NCBI RefSeq assembly: GCF_905404315.1
Contig: NC_066275.1
Location: 2,046,001 to 2,110,000 of the forward strand
Direction of reading: 5' to 3'
Source of the DNA: Leptidea sinapis
Lineage: Eukaryota; Arthropoda; Insecta; Lepidoptera; Pieridae
Length of the DNA stretch: 64,000 bases
Positions 22,090 through 32,074 of the stretch are shown one piece after another. Position 1 is the first letter of the stretch. Each line of letters starts with the position of its first letter. The position numbers were made by a program, and so were the translations under genes. A model generated the notes under the pieces. The model was not told the DNA's origin. It made no database searches and saw only the letters and a program-made list of their open reading frames with translations.

Positions 22090-22283
22090 TCGTAGTATTT
22101 TTTATAAAATCGTTGAAAAGCCCAAAAATTCTGAGCAACACTATAATAATTGCGCTCGTTACCTTGAGACATAAGATGTTAAGTCTCATTTGCCCAATAA
22201 TTTCACTAGCTACGGCGCCCTTCAGACCGAAACACAGTAATGCTTCTCGACAGAAATAGGCGCCATTGTGTTACCCACAATCT
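22090..22283 (-). repeat. Short A-tailed repeat, copy 3, left half
   Basis: Has the family motifs 'cccaaaaattctgag', 'ctagctacggcgcccttcag' and 'gtgttacccacaatct', then stops where Jockey A begins. The rest of the copy is at 28252-28286. Confidence 0.85.
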
Positions 22284-22367
22284 TTTTTTTTTATATGAGA
22301 GGGGGCAAACGTGCAAGAGGCTCACGGGATGGGGAGAGGTGAGGCAACCGCCCATTGTTGCCGGCCT

Positions 22368-24506
22368 TTAAGGTGGGAGTATGCTTTTTTCTTGAAGGTC
22401 CCTAAGTCGTATCTGTTCAGGAAAACGCGCGGTTGTGGAATGCCAGACGTCTACGTGATGCGGATGGTACTTTGCACGTAATGTCCGATGGTGGAATTCG
22501 GCCGCTGGAATCAACCCGAACAGCTCCTCTGAGCACTCCCCGTGATAAATGCGGTAGAAGATGCAAAGAGAACCCACATCTCTACGCAATGCTAGAGAAT
22601 CAAGCCGATCGGAGATGACTTGATCGTCGATGATTCGAGCCGCTCTACGTTGTATGCGGTCAAATGGAAGAAGCTGGTACTGGGGAGCCCCCGCCCAGAG
22701 GTGAGAACAGTACTCCATGTGAGGCCAAATTTGCGCCTTATAAAGTTGCAGGCGGTGGCTTTTAGTGAAGTACTGTCTCGCCTTACTGAGTACACCAAGC
22801 TTTTTCGAGGCGAGTTTGGCCTTCTCTTCCAAGTGACCACGTAACTGAACGTCGCTCGATATATCGACGCCAAGTATGCCAATACAGGCTGTGGCAGTTA
22901 GAGGAGTGATCTCGAATCGAGGGGATACGAGTAAGGGAGACTTTTTAGTGGTTAACGCACAAACTTGTGTCTTTTTGGGGTTGAATTGGACTAAATTATG
23001 TCGGCCCCATTCCGAGACTTTGCAAAGCATGGTCTCGATTTCAGACACAAGTTTGTTCCGGTATTCGTCGACGCTATCCCGGGACATGTTGGCACGGCCG
23101 GTGTAGGAAGCATACCCTGTGCTGTCGTCTGCATAGCAATAAATATTGCTGATTTGCAGCATATCATTGATATGCAGAAGAAACAGCGTAGGGGATAGCA
23201 CGCAGCCTTGCGGGACACCAGCGTTAATGGGTTTTAAGTCAGAGCACGCACCGTTGATAACAACCTTGATGCTCCGACCAGCCAAAAAGCTAGTGACCCA
23301 TTTGCACAACTTCTTGGGAAGCCCATAGGATGGCAGTTTCGCTATAAGCGCTTTATGCCACACCTGATCGAAGGCCTTCGCTATGTCCAAACTCACCGGC
23401 AACGCCTCTCCCTTCGACTCAACCACTTGCGCCCATTTATGGGTGAGGTATGCAAGAAGATCACCAGCTGAGCGACCTTGACGGAAACCGTACTGGCAGT
23501 CGCTGAATAGCTGGTGCCCCTCTAGGTATCCCAAGAGCTGGCGGTTGATGATCGACTCCATTACTTTGGAGAAAATGGAGGTAATGGCAATGGGGCGGTT
23601 GTTGGACGGATCTGAGCGTACACCTTTCTTAGGGATCGGGTGCACTAAGGCCACCTTCCATAATTTCGGGACTACGCTTAATGAGTAGGAGAGCCGGAAA
23701 AGACGGGTAAGGAGCGGCGCCAGTTCCGGAGCACATGTCCGCAGCACTATCGGGGAAATGCCATCGGGCCCGCTCGATTTGTGAATGTCCAAGGTGAGAA
23801 ATGCCTTAAGCACGGCACCATGCCGGATTTTTACCTCCAGCATATATGAATCGCACCGCGGAATATGTGTTGGTGGTGCACCTTGGTCATCCAGAGTCGA
23901 GTTGGACGCGAAGAGGGAGCCCACGAGATCAGCTTTCTCTTTCGCGTCATGGGCCAGCGAGTCATCATCCCTGTGCAGTGGCGTAATGGCTGGCTGGCAG
24001 AAGTTTCCTTGGACAGCCTTGGTGAGCGACCAGAATGCACGAGTTCCCGAGGGAAGGCGTGCAAGTCTCTCGCCAATTCTGCCAATGTGCTTCGACTTCG
24101 CGTCAGCAATAACTCTTTTGAAGGACCTGGAGGCATGATTGAAGTGTTTTTTAAGTTCGCTGGAATTTACATCCTTAGATACCACCGCATTGACCCAAGC
24201 CTGATGGCACTCCTGCTTTCGGCGAGAGGCCATTTTGCAGGAGCGGTCAAACCTTGGTTGGGACCTGCCACCAATAGGCACAGAGGAGGATGGAATGAAG
24301 AGTTCCATACCTTGCAGTACCACATCAGCAACAGCCTCAGCAGTGGCATCTGGATCTCCCAGCGAAAAACAGATCTGCCTCCACGGGTAGGATGCAAAAA
24401 AGCATCGCAGTGCCACACGCTGCGACAGCCGAAGAAGCGGGGCCGTGTTAGGGACGTGATTGGCACGGTGCTCCGGCAGTGGTCTGACGTCCCAGAGGAG
24501 GGTCAA
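22368..24506 (-). CDS. Jockey A reverse transcriptase, 712 codons open
   Basis: The nominal start is a TTG codon. The true ORF would begin upstream in the endonuclease, so this is the open 3' part of ORF2. Motifs in order: SSGPDGISPIVLRT, NNRPIAITSIFSKVMES, YGFRQGRSAGDLL, LDIAKAFDQVWH (first catalytic Asp), AGVPQGCVLSP and CYADDST (catalytic Asp pair, residues 460-461, plus 23124-23129). C-terminal: YKAQIWPHMEYCSHLWAGA and HGECSEELFGLIPAAEFH. All RT catalytic residues are present and no stop interrupts 2.1 kb, which suggests a fairly young copy. The same protein family makes up element C (36.1 kb) and the ends at 5.4, 40.9, 44.8 and 46.3 kb. Confidence 0.9.
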   Translation of the reverse strand: MTLLWDVRPLPEHRANHVPNTAPLLRLSQRVALRCFFASYPWRQICFSLGDPDATAEAVADVVLQGMELFIPSSSVPIGGRSQPRFDRSCKMASRRKQECHQAWVNAVVSKDVNSSELKKHFNHASRSFKRVIADAKSKHIGRIGERLARLPSGTRAFWSLTKAVQGNFCQPAITPLHRDDDSLAHDAKEKADLVGSLFASNSTLDDQGAPPTHIPRCDSYMLEVKIRHGAVLKAFLTLDIHKSSGPDGISPIVLRTCAPELAPLLTRLFRLSYSLSVVPKLWKVALVHPIPKKGVRSDPSNNRPIAITSIFSKVMESIINRQLLGYLEGHQLFSDCQYGFRQGRSAGDLLAYLTHKWAQVVESKGEALPVSLDIAKAFDQVWHKALIAKLPSYGLPKKLCKWVTSFLAGRSIKVVINGACSDLKPINAGVPQGCVLSPTLFLLHINDMLQISNIYCYADDSTGYASYTGRANMSRDSVDEYRNKLVSEIETMLCKVSEWGRHNLVQFNPKKTQVCALTTKKSPLLVSPRFEITPLTATACIGILGVDISSDVQLRGHLEEKAKLASKKLGVLSKARQYFTKSHRLQLYKAQIWPHMEYCSHLWAGAPQYQLLPFDRIQRRAARIIDDQVISDRLDSLALRRDVGSLCIFYRIYHGECSEELFGLIPAAEFHHRTLRAKYHPHHVDVWHSTTARFPEQIRLRDLQEKSILPP

Positions 24507-24684
24507 CGGAAACTAGGTAGCCGTCCGGATGTGAGGTCAACAGAAGGTCCAACAGTGAAGGTGTATGATCTTGCACATCTCGGATTCGCGTTGGCGCAAT
24601 AACCAGTTGCGTCAGACCATATACTAAGGCGAAGTCGTGAACAGATCTCCCTGCATGATCGGTGGTACGTGAGCCTAGCTATTC
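24507..24684 (-). pseudogene. Jockey A endonuclease, C-terminal half
   Basis: Minus-strand translation right of the RT frame gives HDFALVYGLTQLVIAPTRI and LLDLLLTSHPDGYLVSV, matching the endonuclease C-terminal half. It is joined to the RT frame by a frameshift in about 24420-24510. It ends at element B, inside the codons after GDFNAHHA. Confidence 0.8.
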
Positions 24685-24696
24685 GGCGTGGTGGGG

Positions 24697-25470
24697 ACAG
24701 TTCGATTCAGGCAGGCAACTCGAGCACACGTGCCGCGTTATCTGTCCTCCTTCGAATCGGACGTCATCGACTCGGTCGACACAGCTCACAGTGCTATCTC
24801 TCATGTGACGTCACATATACAGAATAGGATCAAGGCCTGCTCCAGGCAGGTTCCGACGATGCAACCGCAACGCCTAAACCTGCCTCCAGAGGTCAGGAAC
24901 TTACTCACACAGAAGCACAGAGCCACTAGACTTTACGACAGGTATCCGTCGGTCGAGAATAGGCGCCACCTCCGCTACCTACAGCGGGTGGTACGGGAAC
25001 GTATCGCGGAACTCCGCGGCAAACGTTGGGACCGCTTGCTCGGCAACCTTAAGCCATCACATGTGGCGTTCTGGAAGCTGCCTCGCGCGTTCAAACAGGA
25101 GCCGCCCACTGTCATGCCTCCTTTGGACAGACCGGGACTGCAGCCGGCGCTCGATGACGATGAGAAGGCTGAATGCCTCGCCGATAGTCTCGAGAGTCAG
25201 TGCTCTCCAAATGCAGCAGCCGACCCGACACACGTTGACGAAGTTGATCGTGAAGTTGAACGTCGCTTCGCTCTGAGCCCTTCAGGCGATGTAATAAAAC
25301 CCACCTCTTACGAAGAGGTGAAGCTAATCATTAAGGAGCTTCACTCCAAGAAGGCCCCGGGGCCCGACACTATAAACAATAGGGTTCTTAAAATCTTACC
25401 CGCGACTCTTATTACTTTATTGGTTACCATTTTTAATATTCTATTGTCTAATAGCGCGTTCCCCGAATAA
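24697..25470 (+). pseudogene. Element B, linker before the RT and RT N-terminus
   Basis: The frame actually opens at 24688 on a GTG inside the target duplication, so its start is an insertion artefact. It reads RFRQATRAHVPRYLSSFESD, then EVRNLLTQKHRATRLYDRYP and ELHSKKAPGPDTINNRVL, the typical linker and first RT block of Jockey-clade ORF2. It stops at TAA 25468-25470 after SNSAFPE. A frameshift close to 25497 then leads to the next frame. Confidence 0.85.
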
Positions 25471-26210
25471 TGGAAGGATTCCATTGTTATTGGTATCCCA
25501 ATAAACCTAAAGCTAATCCGAGTAGCTATAGGCCTATTAGCTTAATTAACTCGATCGGGAAACTTTACGAAAGATTAATTCTCGCGCGTCTAAATCATTA
25601 CATCGCGGAGCTCAACCTTATACCCGACATACAGTTCGGATTCAAAACCGCTCACTCGTGTCCCCAGCAGGCTCAGGGACTCACCGAGTACATTCTCGTA
25701 CGGCGTCAACTTCACGCTACCACGGCAGCCGTGTTTTTCGATGTCGCGAAGGCATTCGACAAGGTATGGCACAACGGCTTAGTATTCAAGCTGTATCAAC
25801 TGGGAGTGTCAGATAGGCTCGTGCGCATCATACGAGCCTACCTTACTGATCGCTCCTTCCGATATCGAGTAGAGGGCACCCTATCCTCACCCAGACCCAT
25901 CAGGTCTGGCGTGCCACAGGGTTCAGTCCTCTCTCCCACTCTTTTCTCGCTCTTCACGAGCGACATTCCCAAGTTTCCGAGTGTCCAGCTCGCTCAGTAC
26001 GCTGACGATACGGCACTCTACTTTGGCTCCGCTCTATTGAACCGCTCAACCTTGAGCAGGACCATTAAAGTGCTTCAAGCCGCCGTCGATGAACTAGGCT
26101 ACTGGTTCAGAAAATGGCGAATTGAAGTGAACCCCACCAAGAGTGCAGCGGTACTCTTCGGTAACGCGAATAGCATCCGCGCTAAAAAAACGACCAATCG
26201 ACGTGATTAA
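25470..26210 (+). pseudogene. Element B, RT core
   Basis: Begins reliably at about NKPKANPSSYRPISLINS. Motifs: FGFKTAHSCPQQ, FFDVAKAFDKVWH (first Asp), SGVPQGSVLSP and QYADDTALYF (Asp pair, about 26004-26009). Catalytic residues are intact. The frame is lost at about 26180 in the run gctaaaaaaacg, consistent with an extra A, and continues in another frame at 26143-26532. Confidence 0.9.
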
Positions 26211-26532
26211 ATTGTATGAAACACCCATACCGTGGGTGAAGGATTACAAATACTTAGGAGTCACGTTCAACAGCAATATGAACTTCAAGAAACATATTGA
26301 TACGGTATGCAATAGAGCCCGATTTGTCCTCAGTCGCCTTTATCCACTTGTGTGTGGGCGAAGCAAACTTCCGCTCAAACACAAAGTGACGCTGTACAAA
26401 ACCATCGTACGGCCCATACTGTCATACGCAAGCGTCGTTTTCGCGCACACCCGACCGAGCTACTTACGTCGTTTACAAGTAGTTCAAAATAAATTCACGC
26501 GCTTGCCAACCGGAGCCCCGTGGTTCATCTGA
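26143..26532 (+). pseudogene. Element B, RT C-terminal part
   Basis: Reads PWVKDYKYLGVTFNSNMNF, YKTIVRPILSYASVVFAH and LRRLQVVQNKFTRLPTGAPW, the thumb and C-terminal region. It stops at TGA 26530-26532, where a CGA arginine codon would be expected in relatives, then continues in the same frame into VDLHRDLELPTIAQHF. The first codons overlap the RT core frame and are not real. Confidence 0.85.
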
Positions 26533-26578
26533 AACGTTGACCTTCACCGCGACCTAGAGCTTCCGACGATAGCTCAAC

Positions 26579-26787
26579 ACTTTAAAGAGATCTCGCGACG
26601 CTTCAACAAAACATTTACACTACTTATATACATACAAACATACATAAATACAGTCATAAACACATACATACACACTTACATACATTACACAAAACATCAC
26701 CACACTCGCCGTCGAGTGTGTTCTTATCACCTTTTCATCTTTCATCTTCATTTCATCTTCATTTTCATTCTCTCTCCTTCCCACAAG
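26579..26787 (+). repeat. Element B 3' region, shortened duplicate
   Basis: Starts at 'ctttaaagagatctcg' and ends at 'ttcccacaag', the same start and end as the next segment (26789-27381), but lacks about 384 bp of the middle. The tail part matches 27227-27381 closely. It interrupts the C-terminal coding region. Confidence 0.85.
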
Positions 26788-26788
26788 A

Positions 26789-27381
26789 CTTTAAAGAGAT
26801 CTCGTGACGCTTCTTTGACAAGGCGCCTAACCATCCCAACATCTTGGTTAGGAAGGCATGCGGGTACACCCCCCTTCACCATAGTCTCAACCCAATAAGA
26901 CGTCCCAGACACGTAACGGTAGACCCGGATGACGACATCACCATCGCGAACGCGACACCCACACAAACACCGACACAGACACGCACACACCGCCTTCGCA
27001 GGCGTAGGCGCGGTCAACCACCGCAAACCACTGGCACTCACATCAGCGGCCCGCACCCTAGATACACCACACATTGTTTTGATACCCGACGAGACGCTAG
27101 TCCTCGTCCTGTAATCGTTTCACTACACTCACTCACACACGGACTGACTGACGGACTGACGTACACCACTTACACAATCACAAACACACTCCACAAACAG
27201 ACACAAACACAAACATACATGCACACAAACATTTACACTACTTACATACATACAAACATACATACATACAGTCATGAACACATACATACACACTTACATA
27301 TATTACACTAAACATCACCACACTCGCCGGCGAGTGTGTTCTTCTCATATTTTCATTTTCATTCTCTCTCCTTCCCACAAG
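26789..27381 (+). repeat. Element B 3' region, long duplicate
   Basis: Carries the end of the ORF (pieces such as PNILVRKACGYTPLHH when the frame is followed) and a region of CA/ACAT-rich simple sequence at 26940-27300. It ends 'ttcccacaag' at 27381. Confidence 0.8.
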
Positions 27382-27623
27382 CACACAGCCGGTCTGAGGT
27401 TCGAGTCTCCTTAGGAGACGCCCCGCGACTGTTGTTGCGTAGTCTTTGCAGCCTCCACGGCCCACGTCCTACTTCGCTGTGAAAGCCAGGGCTGCTAACA
27501 GCACAGAGGAGGTTTTAGTCGGTATGGGGTGTCCGCTTACGCGGACACTCGAGTCCGACATATTACGCCCCGTTCCGGGGCGTAAATACGTAACCGTATT
27601 TCCTCCTCTCAAAAAAAAAAAAA
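27382..27623 (+). repeat. Element B terminal 3' module
   Basis: About 240 bp with hairpins gtccgc/gcggac and tacgccccg/cggggcgta followed by an A tail. Nearly identical to the solo copy at 1438-1690. The hairpins are candidates for the structure recognised by the reverse transcriptase. Confidence 0.85.
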
Positions 27624-27634
27624 GGCGTGGTGGG

Positions 27635-28115
27635 CGTTAAAATCGCCAAAAAACACGATCTCTGCAGTGGGCATCTGCTCCAACACGGAATCTGTAGCCA
27701 TTTGGATGTGTTCGAGGAGCCGGTCAGTCTCTGCGTTACGTCTGCAGTCATGCGTAGATTCGCGGATGTTCATCGCAGTCTACACGCAGCCAAATGATGG
27801 ATAGGTCCTGTCCTTCAAGAAAACTCAACTTAAATTTGATCGAAGCCCCCTGATGTTGCAAACGTCCACAGCGAGTGAGGAAGAGGGTGGTTTGAGCCTC
27901 CTGCTCTGTTTGCCCTGAGTCAGCGCAGATTTGCCCCCTCCAGAATACGCGGGGCAGCCTGGGCAACCACTGTTAGGTACAGGCCCTAACTGTGGACGCC
28001 CAGGGATGGATTCTCCAGGGCTGCATAGCCTGGTACCGTCCTGGAGTAGTCTCTTTTTAGTCTGTGCTGCCATTTGTATTTGGGAGGGGGGGGTGTAGGC
28101 CTCCGGATAACTCAC
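27635..28115 (-). pseudogene. Jockey A endonuclease, N-terminal half
   Basis: Minus strand from right to left: an N-terminal linker with CPGCPAYSGGGKSA, then VDVCNIRGLRSNL (the first endonuclease block), LSIIWLRVDCDEHPRIYA and, at the element B join, VFFGDFNAHHA. Compared with element C, about 60 codons after RSNL and a stretch after RIYA are missing. These are internal deletions, so the nuclease cannot be functional. Confidence 0.85.
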
Positions 28116-28246
28116 TCACCGGACGAAACACAGCGGCATAGCCGCTATTTCACGCTGGTTTCGAGTGGGGGAGTGGTATATCTCTGGGCGTGCCGGCCCA
28201 ATTCGGTTGTTTGCGTGAGGACCCAACATGGCACTACCACTCCTGA
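28116..28246 (-). mobile_element. Jockey A 5' leader
   Basis: Precedes the A endonuclease and has a decayed hairpin at about 28122-28155 (agcggc/gccgct) in the same place as a perfect 15-bp hairpin in element C. No ORF1 is seen. Confidence 0.55.
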
Positions 28247-28251
28247 AATCT

Positions 28252-28286
28252 AGCCGGCATGCTGTGCGAAGGAGCCTCCCACTGGA
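28252..28286 (-). repeat. Short A-tailed repeat, copy 3, right half
   Basis: 'agccggcatgctgtgcgaag' and 'gagcctcccactgg' complete the copy cut at 22283. Confidence 0.85.
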
Positions 28287-28289
28287 GAC

Positions 28290-28794
28290 ATGTGACAGTA
28301 CATGGATTGAGAATTGATTTATGTTACCCGTTACATTTTAGACTGTTTTCTTTCCTTTTTAGATGAATATCATTTTAGTTTAAGCAACACTCTCTAAGAT
28401 GTTTCCATATAATAATATGGTCTAAGATATTGAAATAGTAGACAAGTTGGAGAATTTCTCTGTATTCAGAATTTCCACGCAATTTGTATAAATCAATCAG
28501 TTTTTGTTCTTTTCCTGATAGTATGTGTTTTTGTTTCATCTGTCATGATGCCTGATGAAATATATTTGACCTCCAGTTGTAATTTTTGGCTATGTGGAAA
28601 CGCTTAATATGAGAGAACCACGTAAACTACAAGGCCCAAATGAAGGTTACGGGAGAGCCAGTCCAGAATTATACCCCTTTCATGCTCATCTTTTGAGTAC
28701 GTAGATTTGAAATAGAACAATTTTGTTATCTGCACTTCGTAGAATACCAGCATCTCACAAGACACCCAATTTTTTCGACTTTCATCTTTAAACT
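28290..28794. other. No recognisable feature
   Basis: Nothing supported. Confidence 0.5.
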
Positions 28795-28885
28795 AAACAA
28801 TATTTATTTATAATCTGAATCTCGTAAACAGCTCCAACGATTTTAATTAAATTTAGAATACAGGTAGTTTCGGGAACGGAGTACT
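28795..28885 (-). repeat. Dispersed repeat, copy 1 of an inverted pair
   Basis: Reverse complement of 30160-30250, sharing 'gaaactacctgtat', 'attaaaatcgttggagc' and 'cgagattcag'. Class unknown. Confidence 0.7.
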
Positions 28886-29188
28886 GTCAGTCCTTTCAAA
28901 TTAAATAATATTTTTACATTTTAACAAAAATGTGAAAATATATTTGTTACATAAGGCAGAGAGTAGGTTATTGCGTAGGAGTAAGTATCTAATTAACAAA
29001 TATTAATCACGTACTAATCTTACACTTTACATAACTATTATCATATGAAACGATTCAATAGAGAGTTAGAACGTTTCAATAAAGAGCTATATACAAGATA
29101 TGAAATATTCATAGTGAATGTATCTGGCAACCTCAACCAGTCTCATGGCATTGAAGATATTCGCGATGCGTGCATTATTTGGGCTTAT

Positions 29189-29236
29189 CTAACTTACAAC
29201 CGTCAATATTACTTGAGATTGACGGTTGTAAGTTAG
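29189..29236. repeat. Perfect 19-bp hairpin flanked by a duplicated loop
   Basis: Arms 29189-29207 and 29218-29236 are exactly complementary with the loop 'attacttgag'. 'atattacttgagat' occurs at 29206-29219 and again at 29239-29252. This combined direct and inverted repeat is the mark of a short-range template switch. Confidence 0.95.
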
Positions 29237-29358
29237 TTATATTACTTGAGATCATTAGCTTTTTTTATATATTAAAATACATGATTTAGTTTTTGAAGTC
29301 TTATTCTCCTGTCGCACCTTTTTATCAACATTTAGGTTGGAAAGGTAATTCGATAACA

Positions 29359-29627
29359 CTTTTTTTAATGAAAATAAGGGAAGAGACGAGCAGGACGTAC
29401 AGCTGCTGGTAATTGATACTCCCTGGCCATTACAATGCAGTGCCCCACAGGGTTCTTGAAAAACCCAAAGATTCTGAGTGGCCCTACAATTGCGCTCGTC
29501 ACCTTGAGACATAAGATGTCAAGTCTCATTTGCTCAGTAATTTCACTAGCTACGGCGCCCTTCAGACCGAAACACAGACACACCCATAATCTAGCCGGCA
29601 TCCTGTGCAACGGAGCCTCCCACTGGT
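29359..29627 (-). repeat. Short A-tailed repeat, copy 4
   Basis: Has 'aaaataagggaagagacg' at the left (tail side) and 'gagcctcccactgg' at the right. The middle 'taatgcttacacattact' segment is deleted. Confidence 0.85.
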
Positions 29628-29629
29628 GT

Positions 29630-30155
29630 ATATTTGTAGTTCCACTCTGCGTGTAGGTTGGCAGCAGGATAATTCTCTTGTGTCAAATTCCCTGGATGCT
29701 TACGAACAGTCTTAAAGCAGGTGGGGATGAATCATAGCTTCAGTATTTACAAAGAGAACATTAGGTAAAACGAATTCATGTCGCTGTCTTCACAAGTGAC
29801 ATTTTTCAAAGAAATACAACAGGGAGTCATCAATAAAGCGAATTATTACTTTAATCCCACATTCTAGCACTCTATTAGGTTCATACCCGGCCACAATATA
29901 TGGAGAATCGTTCTCATTACAATTAAATATCTGGACGACTGAACCTTCGATTTTTAAGAATATACAAAAATTTAACAAATAAAACTAAAAGGACTTCTAG
30001 ATTCGAAACGGGGTTTTCTGCTTTCCGGATCACCCAATGTCCCATCTGAGATATTATAGTCTTGTATATAGTAGCGAAATTTACCTTTGTATTCCAATGT
30101 TATTGTATTTATTGTTATTTTATTGTGCTGTTTCTCAAACAAACCTACCTAGATC
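29630..30155. other. No recognisable feature
   Basis: Nothing supported. Confidence 0.5.
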
Positions 30156-30159
30156 GAGT

Positions 30160-30250
30160 TTTTGCCCCCGAAACTACCTGTATACTAGGTTTCATTAAAA
30201 TCGTTGGAGCCGTTTCCGAGATTCAGAATATACAAGAATTGCTCGTTTAA
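30160..30250 (+). repeat. Dispersed repeat, copy 2 of an inverted pair
   Basis: See 28795-28885. Followed by an 'aagaattgctcgtttaaag' end. Confidence 0.7.
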
Positions 30251-30254
30251 AGAT

Positions 30255-31515
30255 ATAACATTAAGTAACTCTGTAATTCAATTGATGGTTCCAATTACTA
30301 CTTCGAAAGAGAGGTCATATTGAGTGGTTCCTATTTATTATCAAGAGGAGGACTAATGAACTAGTGCTGATGGCTAAGCGATCAACGCCACTCAGGAAAT
30401 ACTAGAGGAATAACAAGCACTTTTGTCAGCTTTAAGTGTAGCCGTAAACTCCTTTGTAATTTAGTTTCAATACTCAGTTGTACGCAGCACAATTTATTGA
30501 TTTGTTTATACGTAGGCCTAAGTATATTTTTAATAATTGCGGAATTATTTTGCAATCTGTAGAATAAGAAATGCAGATCAAAACTCTCGACCAATTAAAA
30601 AAAACATAATAGAACTATTTCAAAAATTGGAAAGAGTGGAGGAGGAGAAAGAAAGGCAAACAAATCTAGAAGCATTTTAATATATTTAATGTAAAATATA
30701 TTGGAGTTGATCCGATCAGTGATAAGATAATTCCATTATATTATGTTAGATATCGGTTCATTGATTTTACGAACATTCTAGCAACGTGACCTTATACTTT
30801 CTTCCATTGAATCACAACTCAATAAATTCATTTTAACAACGTATCGGAAAGAATGGGAGTAATGACGCCATCGTCAGGTAAGGGGCGGAAATGACCGAAG
30901 CTTTATTCCGAATTACGATAACATTGTGTGTGAAGTTGAAATGTTATTCCATTGCTTAACATTTATTTTGAGTAAATTTTTAAAAATTGTATTTCTAAAG
31001 ATATGTTGCAAAATTACGTGATAATAATGTTAATGATTCTATCATCCTTTATGTTCATTTTTATTCTTGGATTAAAAAAATCCATTTACATTTTTGGTAT
31101 AAATAAATGTGTCCCTAATTATGACAAAAAAATATTTATTTTTATAAAATTATTTTTATATTATATTCACAATAATTTGTTGTACAATATTATATGCATT
31201 TTCACAAAAATTATAATTTGAAGAAGGTAAATGTAATCAATCACCTTACATTTGTCGCGTGAAAAAAAAACTTGCGTGCCATTTTCCATACTTTAACGAT
31301 TTATGCAATACATGTTTGCTTTATCCTCACAAGTGTTTACAAAGTGCGTATGAAACTCGTGAGCAACTAGCTCGCTAGACATTCGGCTGACTTACGCCCT
31401 CGCCTACGGCTTGGGCTGCAACCCACAGCCTCGTACATAATGAGCAACTTAGCTCACTTATTTCATAATATACTATTATTGAACGATATTACATTGTAAC
31501 CGTAGTTTTATAAAA
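30255..31515. other. AT-rich sequence, possible dispersed repeat at 31220-31450
   Basis: The 31370-31440 part, with 'ctcgcctacggcttgggctg', is GC-richer and repeat-like, but I have no second copy here. No gene is supported. Confidence 0.4.
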
Positions 31516-31516
31516 C

Positions 31517-31804
31517 AATAAATAATAGTTAAAAAAAACTAAAAAGCACGCTTTATATATAATTCAACTAAAAATAGAAAATAAATTTAAATTGAAAATA
31601 GTGTAAAAAACATATATTTTATTGTAAAAAAAAGCGTGGGGTGTAGAAGAATTATTATTTTTATTATATCTTAAAAAGCACCCCACGCTTTTTTTACAAT
31701 AAAATATATTTTTTTACACTATTTTCAATTTAAATTTATTTTCTATTTTTTAGTTGAATTTTATATAAAGCGTGCTTTTTAGTTTTTTTTAACTATTATT
31801 TATT
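31517..31804. mobile_element. Hairpin MITE with about 127-bp arms
   Basis: Arms 31517-31643 and 31679-31804 are almost perfectly complementary (a few base differences and one indel), with a 35-base loop. The arms begin 'aataaataatagtt', contain 'aaaaagcacgcttta' and end 'aagcgtggggtg'. No coding capacity. A transcript through it would fold into a long double-stranded RNA. Confidence 0.9.
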
Positions 31805-31818
31805 TTCCAATTTTTAGT

Positions 31819-31957
31819 CAAATTAGTGTAATGTCGTCATCGGTCCTCGATAAATCTACAAAGTTTGAACGAAATCTAGCTGTTTAAAGTGGATCAAAAT
31901 CGTGCCCAAAGAAGTCGGTTACAAACATACAGGTGAAGCTAAAATAAAGCGTATAAA
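31819..31957 (+). repeat. Dispersed repeat, copy 2
   Basis: Matches 1130-1279. It begins only about 15 bases after the hairpin MITE, so the two may be parts of one larger element. Confidence 0.6.
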
Positions 31958-31959
31958 AA

Positions 31960-32070
31960 AAAGCCCGCTGAGTTTCTTGCGCCGGTTTTTCTCAGGTCTG
32001 AGGCATAAATTTTCGAATAGGTGGTAGTTTTTGACTTTCAATAAGTACTACTACTATTACTATTTTTAAT
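31960..32070 (+). repeat. CR1-like 3' UTR fragment
   Basis: 'gagtttcttgcgccgg' and 'ggtggtag' correspond to the 3' UTR of the Daphne-like element near 20335-20400, more diverged. No coding sequence. Confidence 0.5.
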
Positions 32071-32074
32071 GAAG

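Larger units (their letters stand above)
24696..27623 (+). mobile_element. Jockey-clade element B, 5'-truncated, 2.9 kb
   Basis: Inserted in the endonuclease domain of element A, with the 11-bp direct repeat 'ggcgtggtggg' at 24685-24695 and 27624-27634. It ends in a 13-A tail. The endonuclease is missing, so the copy is 5'-truncated. It has an RT with several breaks, then a 3' UTR that contains an internal duplication. It differs from the A/C family in RT sequence and in the 3' end. Confidence 0.95.
22284..28246 (-). mobile_element. Jockey element A, split by element B
   Basis: A minus-strand Jockey-clade element. The 3' end is at the T-run 22284-22292 and the 5' end at about 28246. It is flanked by 'aatct' at 22279-22283 and 28247-28251, a likely short target duplication, and it splits a short A-tailed repeat. 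Its coding region holds an endonuclease with internal deletions and a long open reverse transcriptase. I see no ORF1 (gag-like) upstream of the endonuclease. Element B sits inside the endonuclease codons. Confidence 0.85.

Noticed and set aside
23865..24602. 245-codon plus-strand frame opposite the Jockey A RT
   Set aside because: It is a shadow of the minus-strand reverse transcriptase and has no recognisable domain.
26844..27311. 155-codon His/Thr-rich frame
   Set aside because: Only the first part is retrotransposon C-terminus; the rest is CA/ACAT-rich simple sequence in element B's 3' region.
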